A DNA stretch of 64,000 nt, from NCBI GenBank assembly GCA_028023455.1, contig JAQFVV010012545.1, positions 870,001 through 934,000 on the forward strand, written 5' to 3'. The notes beneath the pieces are model-generated. The model was not told where the DNA came from. It saw only the letters and a list, made by a program, of their open reading frames with translations, and ran no database searches. This DNA comes from Epiperipatus broadwayi (Eukaryota; Onychophora; Udeonychophora; Euonychophora; Peripatidae). Within the stretch, counting starts at the first letter, position 1. Each line of letters opens with the position of its first letter. Made by a program: the position numbers and the translations under genes. This document shows, one piece after another, positions 24,216 through 38,205 of the stretch.

Positions 24216-27200
24216 TATATATTTTCTTTTACTTTTTGCTTTGAATATATTGAATCAAAATCAAGCATACATATGTAAGTAAAGTTTAATTAGTTTTGAT
24301 AAGGAATACATTTGTCTTCTAACTTTTATTTAGTCTGAATTATCTAAAGTTTTGATCGAAGAAGTAGCTGTAACTCCCATTATCTTCATTAATTTGATTA
24401 ATATCAGTTACATTTTAATAAGTTAATGGTTTCCTGGTGAGTTTGGTTTTATAATAGAATAACAGCAAATTAATTGTAGATGACATGATTCATTTTGAAT
24501 CGAGATAAGTGAAAGAATATGAAGAAATGAAAACTCATTTTCTCTTTCCTACTGCGTCAATTTGAAGTTTAATCATGCATCCCATAATGCCTTGGAAATA
24601 AAAGCCTCAAATTTTATATATTTCTTTCTAGTTTAAAATGTTTTCAAAGTGTATTAATTAGTGATGTTATAGAAAATATTTTTATTCACTTTTTTTTCTT
24701 AATATAATCTTCATTTTTATTGTAATTACAATTGAAGTAGTTTTGAAACTAATTGGTTACAATAATAGATAAAAGTATTTTCGTCGATATTTTAATGTTA
24801 AACTACGTACATAATAACTTCTTTATGTCAGTAGTTACCTATGTTTTAATTCCAAATTCAAAGTAACGTTGTGGGCTTTTTCTTCAAATGATAAAAAAAT
24901 TACCCGAAAATTTGTTTGTCTGTGTGGTTTTTTTTTTTTAATGACCAATTCGTAAAACACTATCAATGAATTACAATTAACTCGTGTTTACATCGTAAAA
25001 CATCTGAGCGGACAAATATCTTTAAAAATAAAATAATAATTTTATTACGATTAAAAAAAAAGATAGAATATATTCTCCACATTTACTTTGCAAAACCTAT
25101 TTAATTTTTTTAATATTTTATTAATGCAACTATGATGTCGTCTCTGCAAATGATTTTTTTATTATTATTATTCAAATAAAAAATCTTATCTTGGATATTT
25201 TCATTTATTATCTTGCATCAATTTATTAGAATTAAGCATTTGTGTGTTTGTTACTAAAAAATAATAATTTAAAATATTTATTTAACATATTACAAGCTGA
25301 CATTTCATTCATTCCTTTTCCATGTGTTGCACTTATATTATAATAAATAATTGAATGGATTGTCATTTAAGGAGTCTTTTGATGTTCAAATACTGGAAAT
25401 AATAGGAACAATCCATGGAGCTTTAGCTCTCAGATTCACCATTGTACTAAATGCCGAACATCACAAATCATTTAGGATTGTATTTGCATAATGAGCAACT
25501 GTACATCACACGACCTTCTCTGCCTTACATTTAGTATATGCTTTCAGGAGCAGTTTTGTTCTATGCATTCTAGATTTATATATTGTAGCTTTAGTTACTA
25601 CCAGCTTATAAATTGCAGCACTAATAAGGCCACATCCCTGGACTAATTTTCTTCTTCAGTGAAGATTTTAAATTTAGACACAGAATTAATGCAGTTTCTT
25701 ATATACCGGACACATTTAATTTCTTTGCACTATCATACTAATTTTCTGAAATCCAAAAACACTGTAATTATATGAGCAAGTTGTATATAGTTGGATTTTG
25801 AATCAGAGTCTTTTTTTTTTTTTAATTTTTAGGTAATTAACTTTATTTTATAGTAGAAAAAAAGTTAGTGATTGCTATTGGGTATGTGAGTGCATTAGTT
25901 TCACATTTAAATTCTAAAGTCATCATTGATTATGGTTATAAGCCAAAAATTAGTCTGAATGTAGCTATGATACCATTATTTTTGTTCATTGATTAGTCAA
26001 GCTGATCTTGAAATAAAGAGAACTGCTCCTCAATGTATAATAAACATAAAATCCTAGATTTTTAACATGATTTAACAAGCATCACATAAGTAAAGTAATG
26101 CAATTGGCACACTTTTATCACAGCACAACCAGAAGATAAATTATATTATATGGGTATTTTTGCCTACAATGATATTTGTGTAGTTTTGTATGTATATTTT
26201 CTTTTTCCAGATTGATGTTGTTGTATCACATTTTTTTAATTGTAGTTAATATTATAATCTAATGATTAGTTGCTCTGTATGTTATATGCCAGTCAAGATC
26301 CAGAATGACTGGTTGAGTTTCAATTCAAAAAACTTCAGCTTCTTAATCCAACATTTTACCATTATAAATAACTGCACAGAACAAAAACAATGATAATTGC
26401 TTATGAACTCATGTAATATTAAAGCACCTCAAGTGATAGATTGATATATAATTCAGGAGCATTAATCAGCAAATGGCATTAAACTAATTGGCTAGCTCTT
26501 TAACACAGTCCACAAAGCAATTCAAAATTTACCAACTTTTTCATTAATGAAAAATGGTTTCATTACCCCAGTCAGAAATTCCATTGACAGGCATTCCATT
26601 CCTGCATATTCTACTAAGTCAGCATTCATAAATTTTCTCTAAATGTGATAACTACAGATTTTAACTTTTACAAGAGTGAAGTCATTTCCTTGTAATTTCA
26701 GCTCATTAAATTTAGTAAACAGAGAGTCCCTGTTATTTTATTTTCTTAAGATCATAACTATTGTATATGTCTTCAAAAAAAGTATATAACAGTGACAAAA
26801 AAATAATAATAATAAAAATATCTCACTTTGTTAGCCATCTGACTTCAGTATGAAGTTAGTCAAAATTTTTGTTTTTAATATAAAGTAACTGAAATGTAAT
26901 TATTAAATGATATAGTTAATTGTTCAAGAGATCATCTGACATTCAAGCCCTTAAGTGGTAAATTGGGCGCAATAGCTTTTTTCTATTTCCAAGCTGAGAC
27001 TTTTATTTTTTACTTTATTAAACTGAAAATAAATCTTTAACTCTTGAAACCACTATACTATTATCAACCTAATCAATACAGAGCAATTGATACAATTAAT
27101 AATAATTGGCACAGTATTTTCATACATAAGCCACAATAAATAAAACTATCAAATTATTAGTTTCTGAAAAAGTTATGTGATGGATGAGGATTAATGTTAT

Positions 27201-28160
27201 CAATCCAAAGATTTTTGATCTTCGTCATTTTATGACTGCATTAAACTGCATAAATAAGTAAGGCATAAAATGCTGGTACTGGAAATTATATATGGTGTTC
27301 TATCAATAGCACACAAAAAAAGTGAAACCATGAACTACACTGTATCAAACTACGTGTTTAATATTTGTGCACTCATTATAGCTTCTCTTTCAAGCGCTTC
27401 ACTCTCTTTTAATTTTATTTACTATAAACTAATCAAAAAGTAATGTAAATAAGCAATTTAAAAAAACATTGAAATTAATAAACCTAAATATAACAGCAAT
27501 CTTTTTTTTTTTTTTGCTAAATATAATGTTTTGGTACTTAAGGATTAGTCGACACCAATGTTTATTTTGAAGAATTTAAAAGCTTAGAATGTCGTATTAA
27601 AACTTATAATAATGATTATCGTTAGACATTTCAAAACTGTGACTTTGTTTTTATGTACTAAAGATTATTTTCTAAAGTATATGCAGACTCATGCCGAGAA
27701 TAGATAATTTAAATGGTCAATTTTTTTATCATATGTGCACATTTTTTGAGCCTGGGAAATTTAAATGATTATTTCTTTCCTTAATATAATTTAGTTTAAA
27801 CTAAGGAAAGCAATCCATTACTGAAAATAAACAGAAGAGCTCCATAAGAAATAATAAAAAAATCAATTTTATTAAAATAACTGTTAAATTTAAACAAATA
27901 TTATTGGTGTCCGACTAATTCTTAACTACCAATGTTTTCAAATCACAAATGGAAACTTTTTAATCAAGTTTTCTTAATGATTTAAGTAGAACAGTAGTTA
28001 TAAGCCATGTACAAGATTTTTTCTTTGCAGTTGTTTTTTTTTCTTTTCAAAAAGTGATATCTTTAGCAAAAGGTATTATAGTACAATAAGTGATAAATCC
28101 AAAAGGTTGTAAAGTATTTTTATTAAATGAAAAAAAAAAAAAATGTTTTAATAAGGAAAT
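24216..28160. other. AT-rich stretch without recognised genes
   Basis: Several short GC-richer patches (for example 25380-25680) gave no recognisable peptide on either strand. Confidence 0.4.
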
Positions 28161-28590
28161 GTGAGAAGGAAGTCATTCTGAAATCGGCTATATGTCTCAA
28201 AAGAATGAGTCATCTATCAGACAAATTATAAAAAGAAGTAGATTCATGCTACTGTCACTTGTGCACCTGAAACAGCTAAAGTTGTAACTAAAATAAGGAA
28301 TAATTTTTGGTTAAAATGGAAATGCCTTAAAACTATAGTTAAGTGATATAAATCTTAAGAACATTCCATTTGACAATCTTGTATTGCTTCAGAAAGTTTC
28401 AAGTCTCTCTCTACAAAGAATTTAGCCCTGAATCTGGATCACACAATTCCAAGCTATTAAGTGCAAATGGGGACGATTGAATAGATTCCGAAATCATTAC
28501 TGTCTTAAAAATATTAGAATAAATGGTGAAACTGCATCTACTGATAACAAAGCAGCCACTATATTTTTATTAAAATTAAATTGCAAACTA
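28161..28590 (+). pseudogene. Tigger/pogo transposase remnant
   Basis: Successive plus-strand readings reproduce the N-terminal half of a Tigger (TIGD1-like) transposase. First comes a psq-type helix-turn-helix (GYMSQKNESSIRQIIKRS), then ATVTCAPETAKVV. The linker includes a VLLQKVSSL block and LYKEFSPESGSHNSK, followed by a CENP-B-type DNA-binding domain (LNRFRNHYCLKNIRINGE, TASTDNKAA). The pieces lie in more than one frame and include stops, so the gene is dead. The DDE catalytic half is absent after about 28590. It may have been a source related to the Tigger-like elements near 2.3 and 10.6 kb, but that link is inference. Confidence 0.75.
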
Positions 28591-29497
28591 CTGACTATAC
28601 ACACAGTATTATATATATTTAAATGTGTTTTCTCAGTTTATTATTAATAATATTATTTAAAAAATTAGTTTATATTATAATCTTAAACTTATATGCATAC
28701 TATACACATAAAGCATTTGTTATATGTATGTGGATGTTGAAAACTACAGTACTGCACACTTTTAGTATAATAAACAATATTTATTGTATTATAATCAAGG
28801 CTTATCAACAAAATGAGCTATTATAAGCTATATACATTATACCCTGAGGGAGATAGGGACTTGGAACAAAATTCAGCATTTAGAACTATATATATATTGA
28901 TCTTTAAAAAAATTCTTCAGGAAGATAAAATATAGTTGGTGTTTTTTTTACTATGAGTTTATAGTTGTATTGCCAATGATAACTTTTAATTTTCATCTTT
29001 TATGAAACTCACTTTGCTAGGATTAAAGGTTCAATATCTAACAGTTGATTTCTTTAGTTATTATAAATACTACATAGCATGTTTTTTTATATTTTAATTG
29101 TCTCATCTATGACATTTCAACTGTATCATTATCAAATGAAATTTATTTTACTCTATTATATGGCATCATATATAATACTTCTGACAAGTTTAGAAATTTG
29201 ACAAAAATAAAGCTTCACCAATTGTATGTGGCTTTCCAGCTTTAGTAATTAATATCGAAAAATTATATAAAACCTGCACCACCATTGTTTCCCATAATTG
29301 ATCAAGCAAAAAAGTTTGCTCTATGATGATAGATATTTTTCAAATTTGCTATGAAGATTTTTAAAGTAAGATTGTCAAATCCAATCTGCAGTAGACTGTC
29401 TTTCTTACCACATCGATGATATTTGATTTTTAATATTTCACATAGGTAATGATATTCACAGCTAGTAGAGAACTCTATATAATACACATTTCAAGTA
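28591..29497. other. AT-rich stretch without recognised genes
   Basis: No supported features. Confidence 0.4.
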
Positions 29498-30015
29498 TAT
29501 GAGATCTGGCAATTAAGTTCCAAACTTGCCACCATGTGCTTACATTTACTAACAATTCAGGTTTTATATTTTTGATATATCACTGTATCACAGATATATT
29601 CATGTTAACACGTGGTAGTGTCTTGTTGAATAGCAATCATTATTGCTATTGCATGTTTTTGTGTGCCATCATGATAAGGTCAGAGCTTGAATTAAACATT
29701 TCAATTTTTTATTAAATTTGTCAAGAGTGGAAGTGTCATGTTAGTCCAACTTTATAGAGATAATGCCATGAAGAAAATGATAATGTATAAATGGATTAAA
29801 CATCTTTCTGAGAGGAAAGAAAGTGTCACTGATGAAGAGAAGTCAGAAAATCCAATAATGAGCAGAACTGATGAAAACATGGCTAAAGTTCATTAAATTG
29901 TGCATTTTTATAGTTGACTATAAGAAGCACTACAGATCAAGTAAATATTGATATAGAAACAGGAAAATTTTAATTGAAAATCTTGGCAACGCTCATGTGG
30001 CACGTATTGGAATAA
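29498..30015 (+). pseudogene. Mariner transposase remnant (N-terminal half)
   Basis: From 29725 the reading GSVMLVQLYRDNAMKK continues through MYKWIKHLSE, a SVTDEEKSENP linker and SRTDENMAKVH. After a stop and shift it gives LTIRSTTDQVNIDIETGK and ENLGNAHVARIG. This is the paired helix-turn-helix half of mariner/GVQW3-type transposases in the correct order. A terminal-repeat-like sequence, GAGATCTGGCAATTAAGTTCC, begins next to a TA at 29497-29501. The catalytic half and the opposite terminus were not found, so the copy is 3'-truncated or internally deleted. Confidence 0.7.
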
Positions 30016-33000
30016 AAGCTATTATTATTATTTTTTGCTATACGGATTTTATTATTCATGACATTCAAAAAAGAAATATTAAGAAATAACTGTTTCCATG
30101 CCTGTGTGGGACTAGTATGATGATGGAATAGCAATTCTAGAGCTCAAAGTCCATAGATAGCATTAATTTGTTTTTGTTTTTTTTATTGTTGCTCATATTT
30201 CTTTTGAATTTCCAAGCAGTAAACATTTGATTATAATAAAACTATTTTCCTAATAATTAGACAATAATGACAATTAGGTCTCATTTATAATAGCAAGTAC
30301 TAAATTAAATTTTTCAGGAAAGTATTTTCTTATTTGTTTAATCACTACAAATAAAATAAGAATATTTAATATAAAAACAGGAAAACAGTATGAAAATTTA
30401 ATTTTGGAGATGATACCATATAATCCACTGCTGCTAAGATATATATACTTTACTTTTGTATGCTATGGAATCTATTTATAAGCATTGCTACATCCTTTAC
30501 ACCTCACTATCATTTTCATAAACTTACAATACCTCCAGAATATGATATTGCTCACTTGGAGAATGATTGTTATACAATATATTGTAAAGCAATATTTATG
30601 ATGTATTGTTTTTCAATATATGATCACAGGATAAGTAAAACTAATAGTTGCAATGGAAACACAAACAGTGAATAGGATCCAGAAAAATATATAAGATCTG
30701 TCATTGAGTGGAATATGTAGTGAAAATATACCAAATTATTGTGTAAATTAACAAACTACTGTCAATTCTGAGCAATTGTATAATACCTTATTGCCTGTTT
30801 ATTCTATCTATCTTCAATTAGACACTTTAATATTAGCGATAATTATTCCAAACTTTATTATGTATATCATAGTTGCATGCATTAATTAATTTTAAATTTG
30901 CTTTATGAGATTATGAAGACAAATTTTTTTCTATTTTTTTTTAAACTCATTATATCAGATTCTAATTAATTAATTAATTAACTGTTGTGATTTTTTTTTT
31001 TAATCTTTTAAAGTTTTTTTTTCTTTTAAATCTTGCACTTTAAAGAATTTATATAAGTATTTTCATATATATATGTATGCGTTTACTTCAAGAATTAAAC
31101 AACTTCTCTGGTAATTCAACATCATTGTGAAACATTTTTGGAGACAGAATACAAATGGCATTAAATTTCCTGCACTGCTTAGAAAAACCATTAAATATAT
31201 TGTGTTTTTTTATTTCCTTTATTGATTTCGAAATTTGATTTGTTATTCTATTGTAGTCTCAACTGAGTACAGTAATTATAATACAACTATCTATAAATAT
31301 GACACAAGTTGCACATTCTTGGATAAATAATATTGGATTTATATTTGACATTATTTTCTGATCTTTTTTAGTCAGGAAAAGTTTTTATATATAGATATAA
31401 AACTTAAGAATAATTATTTTCACTCTGTTAAAAAGTTATGTTTCATTAGTATTGATAATACACAAGCATGTATATCAAATAAGCTTTTGAAGTTTCTCAC
31501 CTGCAGTAGATTTACGATCAAGGATTTGTAAGCATCATAGTTTAACTCTGATAATATTCTGTTCTGAGCCAATTTTTTTTAATCATGCTGTAAGTTTATT
31601 CTGATTTCTTCTAGATAATATTTATTAATTTTGATTAGTAAATTATAGCTTATTTTAAGAAAAATTGTAAAATAACAGATTTTTATTTTTTTTTACATTT
31701 TATTAATTAAATGAATAACCTTAATGAACTTTATTGATATTTGATGTCTAGAATTCATGATTCCCTTATAGCACCAGTAAACAGAGTTTTTAGTATTTAA
31801 TCTAATGTTAATAATTATTTATCATCTTCTAATTATAGACAATATTTATTACTCAACAGTTTGCTTTTTTAAAAATTATTTATGTATTTACCAAGAAAGT
31901 TAATAATTTTAATCACATACAAATGATGCAATGTTTAAGAATATAAATATGTCACAGAACAATCGCATCCAAATATGTTACTAAGACAAATTGCAAGCAC
32001 ATTCTAAAGAATTATTTTAAAATAAACTTGCAAATATGTTTACCTTTTTGTATATCAATGGCAATTCATTTTATCAAATAAAAGTTGATATTATGTTCTA
32101 AAAACATGTTAAAGCTGCATATTAAAATAGGCTCATCAATATATGAATGCAAATGCATGCTTTTTCTTAATATTTAATAAACATATGTTTATTTGAATTA
32201 AATAATTGTTTAGTAATAATGTTGTGAGACATATAAAGATTTTTTTATACATTGAAAATACACTTTCAATGATACTGGTTGAAGAGAGAATTGGCAATTC
32301 CTATTAATGGTTTCTAGAAATAAATTAGAAAATGTTGCCCCAAAGAAGTTGGAATTGGAATTAGAAAATAGAATTCAGAAAATAATAGAATCTTAGACTA
32401 ACAGCCTTTTTTCTCTATTACCCTATCTCCATTGATTTGAAACTATAAGAATGAATAATCAGTAGTTATTAGGTTGTAGTGCAATTTAATCCTATTTCTC
32501 AGACTGATTTCTGGTGTTTGTCTTTATCAGTGAGGACATATAATTTAAAGGTATGTCCAATGTCATTATGAATCTAACCATCCTATCAAGCTAATAACCT
32601 GAAATTTTAAAAAAAAAAAAGATGTCAAACTCCATCCAACGTAATTACATATTTTGGAATCTCAGCTCTATTCTATCTGTATATTTTTTTTTTCCTTAGC
32701 TAGGAATGTTAATATTAATAAATATCATTTGATTCTTTGAGTTTATGGTAATATGAAATCATGTAGTATTGTATTAGCATATGGAGTATTATGAATAAAA
32801 ATAAAGAATAGCTTATAAGATATGGGAACACATATCTTAAAAAGGATCAAATAAGTGGTAACGATTGAAATATTGGTGTATCAAAAAAGTGGCTAAGATT
32901 TGGGAGCGGGGGCAATAGAAGAAAAATGTTGAAGATTTGATAAATATAATGACAATTACTTTTAATATACACAGTTTAATGAAGATCTGCTTTTACAGCA

Positions 33001-34389
33001 ATACAAGTAATATCATGATACTCAACAATCTGAAGAACATAAGTCTTAAAAATTTTTAGTGGTTTTTTATTTATCATTAAAAATCTATGCCTCACTTTCA
33101 TAAGTCATTTCCTATATTTGACTAATTTAATTGAAGTAATTATAATTTCTCCGACAAAATGCAATATTTTTTATTTTACGAATTGCAATAATAGTATATT
33201 GGAGTCTAGAATGCACTGCAATATTAAGTCTATTTTCCAGGCTAAAAAGCTTTCAAGATTTTAATCTATCCAAAAATTTCCAGTTGGTTACTTTCTAAGC
33301 CAAAAGTTGTTGATTTTTTTTTTCTCATTGTGGGCTAAAAAAAACTAATTTTTTAAATATTTGCAAACATCAAAATATGAAAAATAAATATATTTAGGTT
33401 TGTTTGTTTTTTTTAAGACTATTATGCAGACAAAAAAAAAATTATTATATTAAAAGATACATAATCTATTGTTTTGTGCAAATTTTTATTGTCATATTTT
33501 TTAATACTGTCAATATATTTTGTTATATTAATTTTAGTGGAATACTGAAAAACATGCATTTAACATAAAATTAGCAAGGAGTGCATACTCCTAAGAGCAT
33601 TCTTGTGGGCTTCCATTTTTAATCACACCACGGTGATATTTATACTAATGATATTTTATTATAAAGGTTCACAATAAAAACAAAAGTTTATGAAAATTTA
33701 ATTTAGCATTGATTTGTTTTATTAAAAATACAATTTATATTTTAAATAAAATGGTGTTATTGTTAGCCGAAGATAATACAAATCATGCCTTCTTTTGGAA
33801 TAATAAAATTAATACTTGATGTGTGTAGAAATTTTTTGAGAAACCTTTTTTTTTGCATAATGACATAAGGAGCTTCCATGGTGATTTAAACATAAAAGTA
33901 ATATAGAAAGCTATTAGCACTCAAATTAAATTAATTGTTGAATACTTGTTTTTAATTACAAATTTCAAGGAAGTCTTTAAAAAATAGATACTGCTTCATT
34001 GCTCTCATTTATATTAAAAGCAAATTTAAAATGTTTGGAAAGCTGTGATACATAAATAAAAATAGCATGTAATTGTATTATGTGGAAAGTACAACAAATT
34101 GCATATATATATATTCATGAGGGTGGAAAAACAGAATATGTAGGTTGATTATGGAAAGTAAATATAAATATATATATAAGAATAAAAACCAAATATATAA
34201 TAATAAATTACAGAGCTGTATAATATAATATAAATGATACTTCATTGTTTCTAAAATATAAAATTGTTGTATGTAATAGCCAAAGTCTGAATTGTAAACT
34301 ATAATTCGATCTTAATTAACCAATAAGCTAATTAGAGGATATTTTAATAATCTTATTCATAATAATAGTATAGGAATAAAAAATATATA
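30016..34389. other. AT-rich stretch without recognised genes
   Basis: Simple repeats only, including a TTAA-type run (AATTAATTAATTAATTAA) near 30964-30981. Confidence 0.4.
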
Positions 34390-34760
34390 AAAGATGAACA
34401 AATTTTTGACAACAGTAGAGGCAGTTTATTATTTGTTACAAGTTTACAAGAGTTTTGGATACACAGGAAATAAGGCAGAAATATGATAAGAATCCAGAAG
34501 GAAGGTATGGTTTATGCGGAGATAAAAGGAAGATTAATGAACATTTATTTTTTAGTGTAAGTATTGAAAAATTAGAATAAATTGTTTGGTGAGTGGAAAA
34601 TATAAAGGTGAAGGAAAAATGGAACTAAGAAGCAGCTTTCATTAAAATATGATAAACAAAAAGAAATGTATCAATATTGGAGAATGCTTTGGTTATTTTA
34701 AATTGGAAGAGTGTAATAAGAGATAGCAAGAGTAAATGATTTACAATGGTATACACAGGA
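34390..34760 (+). pseudogene. Possible LINE 3'-end fragment
   Basis: One reading contains EGRYGLCGDKRKINEHLFF, similar in layout to the C-terminal C-x2-C...H zinc motif of LINE polyproteins. It is followed in another frame by a tail with ENALVILNW. The similarity is short and broken, and no reverse transcriptase lies upstream. It may be a 5'-truncated LINE or a chance reading in purine-rich DNA. Confidence 0.25.
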
Positions 34761-34916
34761 CTACTAAGTGAGTAAGAGGCACTTTGTGCAAGGTACATTT
34801 TATCATTCTTAGTTCCATAAAATTTGTAAATTAAAACAAGGAATTCTATACAATTTTTGTTTAACAAAAGACATACAAACAGTAGAACATAAAAAAAATT
34901 ATAATTATTTACACTT

Positions 34917-36080
34917 TTACCTTTTTATTTACATATTAAGTCTCCTGACTTTGGCAGCCACCAAATTTTCCATGTGATAAATAACAATTAGCTTTAGCTA
35001 TGTTGACTTTAACCAAACTTGTTAATTAGTTTGTTAAAAATAACTTTTATTTGTTATTTTTAGCTTCATTCAGAGTCTCTCATGCTTAACTTATTTACAT
35101 TTTCTATTAACAAAGTTAACTTCTCAAATATGTGAGGAATAATAGAATATTTACACTATTTCATAATATAGTTTTTATATGCTCATTATTTCAGTATTAT
35201 AACTTAGTTACATTATGCATACTATACATTATTATATTCATGTTATACAATTTGATATCTAAGGTTTAAGAATTTATATTACATCTATTTAATGGAAGAA
35301 ATGCTCACAATAATATCTTTTTAAAAAATTGTTTTTTACTAATTCTGGTTTTATTGGATTTGGACTATTGTGCATTTGGTTAATATTCTGGGTCAATTAC
35401 AAATTTTTAGCTATATAATAAAACCCACAATAATCCAAATACCAAGGAAAAGCAGTAAATTAGACAAAAAAAAATTATATCAGAATTTTAAAAAATAATA
35501 ATATCAATGTTAAAAAAAAAGATAAATATCAATTTTTAAAAAAAAAATGTTTGAATTAGCACACTATACCAAACACCCAACAATGGTAATTATAAAATAT
35601 GACTAATAAATATAATTACCCACTATATAATACTTATCTATCATATTGAAGAATTATAATAATTTTAAGACACTATTTTTTAAATAAGTTTATTTTGAAA
35701 TAACTTATTAACAGTAATGTGTTCTTAATATATAAATTAAGATATTTAAATAACAATGATTTGGAAATCTAATCATTTTCATTTACATATAAATTTTATT
35801 AATTGTCCTGGTGATGTGGCACTGGTCTATTCGATGTAGCACAATGGTAGAATATATATGTAGTATATTTCAAGGAATTGTCACAAGTCTAAATAAAAAA
35901 ATAATCCTTTTATATTTAAATAAAAAATATTTGCAATCAGAACATGGTTCTATCAATGACGTGATTTGGAAATCTAAACATTTTCATTTATGTATAAATT
36001 TTATTAATTATTGTGGCAACATGGCATCCAGTTGCTGAAGTGCCTTTGTGCTCTGCACGACTTGCACACTCACATGTAGT
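34917..36080 (+). repeat. Dispersed repeat family, copy B
   Basis: This is the second copy of the family seen at 0.87-3.4 kb, uninterrupted here. It begins near TACATATTAAG then TCTCCTGACTTTGG at 34930-34950. Its distal part contains two units that each start GATTTGGAAATCTAA, at 35758 and 35963, giving a 205-bp period. It ends after GAAGTGCCTTTGTG near 36050. The arrangement shows that tandem ~205-bp units are a property of the family. Confidence 0.6.
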
Positions 36081-37621
36081 GGCTCTGGATAAATAATACC
36101 CTGCATAGTTTACAATTTTTGGAGTTCAATTTCCATTAATCATGGTTTTGTCACTTCCAACGTTTGAACTTCTTATGAACGTCTGTGATGTAAATCATTT
36201 GATTATTTTATTTTTAATTATATATAATGATTTCAAAGGAAGAAATTGCTTAATTTGACTAACAATCTCTGAGTGTATAAATTCTACATAAAAACTCGCA
36301 ACTGTGTTTACATTACTTTTTTTTTTTTTAATAATGTACATTTACCAAATGCGTATTATATTAAGAAAATAGTCAGCTTTGTCAAATATTACATTTGATT
36401 ATAGGATAAACTTCATAAAAATATTTTTGTATCAAAATTTAACATTTTTTACATGCCGAATATATACAACAGTATGATCTCTGTGGGCAAGATTGCACAA
36501 ATACATGTATATAAATTTAATGTAATTGTTATGATCCTTTTAAAAAAAGACTATATGCACATTCTTTTTTTAATAAAAATATTTTTCTTTCTCTTCTTCC
36601 ATTTAATAGGGTTCAAATTCAAGATCAACTCTTGCTGATGAACAGTTTCATGAAAATCTTTTATAAGTTAGGAATAATATTTAAATTTTCATTTTTAACC
36701 TCTTTATATTTTATAATGCTAAGATTTTAAATTTTTGTCTTTTCTTTTTTTTTTTTTTTTATTGGCAAAGGATTTAAGTAAATCTTTCGCAGTTTATTAA
36801 ACAAAAGTGTTTTTAATAATAGTTATTTAAAACCTTAATTCACTATCAACCCCGCTCCCGAGTATCTTCAGTAAAATACTGTGTACAATGTAAATTACTT
36901 GTCAATTTTATGTTTCCATTATTTCCTTTTTAAGAGAATGTCAGAAAATCTTCAACTTTTATTTAATAATCAGAAATCAGACATCACTGGGAAATGAAGT
37001 ATATTGATTTTTTTTTTCCAAAATTGGTAATAATATTTCATAAGTAATTTAATTATAAATTATTTAATAAAAATGCAGTATATTCTTTACGAGTATATTA
37101 AAAACCATATATATATATACGGCTGTTTGTTGTATTGAGTAATTATAGAACATGATAAATTTCTGACTACTTCGCTATATGTAAACTCACTTTTTTTTTT
37201 TTTTTAAAAAAGGTGTGAAGTGTCTTTAAAATGTGGTAGTCACTAGGGTTTGGTCGTTCATTTGTTATGCTTGAAGCAATTCTTAAAAATAAACATTTTA
37301 AAATTATTGAAATGATTTATTTAAAATAGTAATGTAAGTCTTATACTATTGAATAAAGCGATGAATTTAATAGCAAAAAATATGCATTAAATTATATATA
37401 TGGCCCCTCACCTGTGTGACAAGACCTGGTAGTCTTTTCCTGTCAATGGTATGAGCTAAAACTTTTAAAAATGTTAATTTTTATTGTGACGTACTGCCGT
37501 GTAATGTAATTAATTAGTCATAGTAAAAAGTATTCACTTGTAAATAAATTTTTAACAAAGAATGTTAATTACAATAAAATAATATATAAAAAGAATAAAA
37601 TTTATTTTAGTCACAGAATAA
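36081..37621. other. AT-rich stretch without recognised genes
   Basis: No supported features beyond poly-T tracts. Confidence 0.4.
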
Positions 37622-37700
37622 GTTATTTTGTGTTTATGGTAAAGAGATTTGAACTGAATACGTTATTTTTTGTTTATGGTAAAGAGATTTGAACTCAGAC
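37622..37700 (+). repeat. 40-bp tandem duplication
   Basis: GTTATTTTGTGTTTATGGT, followed by AAAGAGATTTGAACT, is repeated 40 bases later. It lies at the outer edge of the left SINE arm and duplicates part of that edge. Confidence 0.8.
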
Positions 37701-37840
37701 TTTCAATCAACCTACAGCTATCCGTACTATCTCTTATCACTGATGCACATGACCACATACATGTAGAAAAGATAAATAATCACCAATATATGTATTTCAT
37801 GCTAAACTAGTACTCGTCAGTTGGTCCAGATTATCATCTC
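37684..37840 (-). repeat. tRNA-related SINE, minus-strand copy (left hairpin arm)
   Basis: Read on the minus strand, this copy carries AGATGATAATCTGGACC, a TTTAGCATGAAAT block, TACATGTATGTGGTCATGTG and a B-box-like GAGTTCAAATC. It is an inverted copy of 37998-38150 and is also related to 52084-52243. The B box and an upstream TGG-containing A-box-like stretch suggest a tRNA-derived RNA polymerase III promoter. Confidence 0.7.
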
Positions 37841-37997
37841 CCATATATATATATAATCAATGGGGCTTTCCATCATCGGATTTTCAATGGTACGATGACT
37901 GAAGAGTTGGAAGTTGGAATGGATTGAAGCCTGTCCATTAAAGTATGAAGATCTGCTATCTTAATATAAACTGGGCAGTGATTATATATGTGTGTGT

Positions 37998-38205
37998 GAG
38001 ATGATAATCTGGACCAACCGATGAGTGCTGGTTTAGCATGAAATATTTTGGTGATTATTTATCTTTTCTACATGTATGTGGTCATGTGTATCAATGGTAT
38101 GAGATAGTATGGATAGTTGAAGGGTGCTTGAAAGTCTGAGTTCAAATCCCGTAAATTTACAATTAGGCTCCAGATAAGTGAAGCGTGCCTGTATTTCAAA
38201 TATTT
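37998..38205 (+). repeat. tRNA-related SINE, plus-strand copy (right hairpin arm)
   Basis: This copy contains the conserved AGATGATAATCTGGACC, then TACATGTATGTGGTCATGTG, then a tRNA-like piece with a good B box (GAGTTCAAATCCC at 38138-38150). A tail follows with GGCTCCAGATAAGTG and GCCTGTATTT. The tail is shared with the copy at 52.1 kb, so it is part of the repeat. With the minus copy at 37684-37840 it forms an inverted repeat with arms of about 155 bp and a 157-bp spacer. Confidence 0.7.

Noticed and set aside
25380-25680. Possible coding remnant on the minus strand
   Set aside because: Readings are short, in several frames and match no family I can name.
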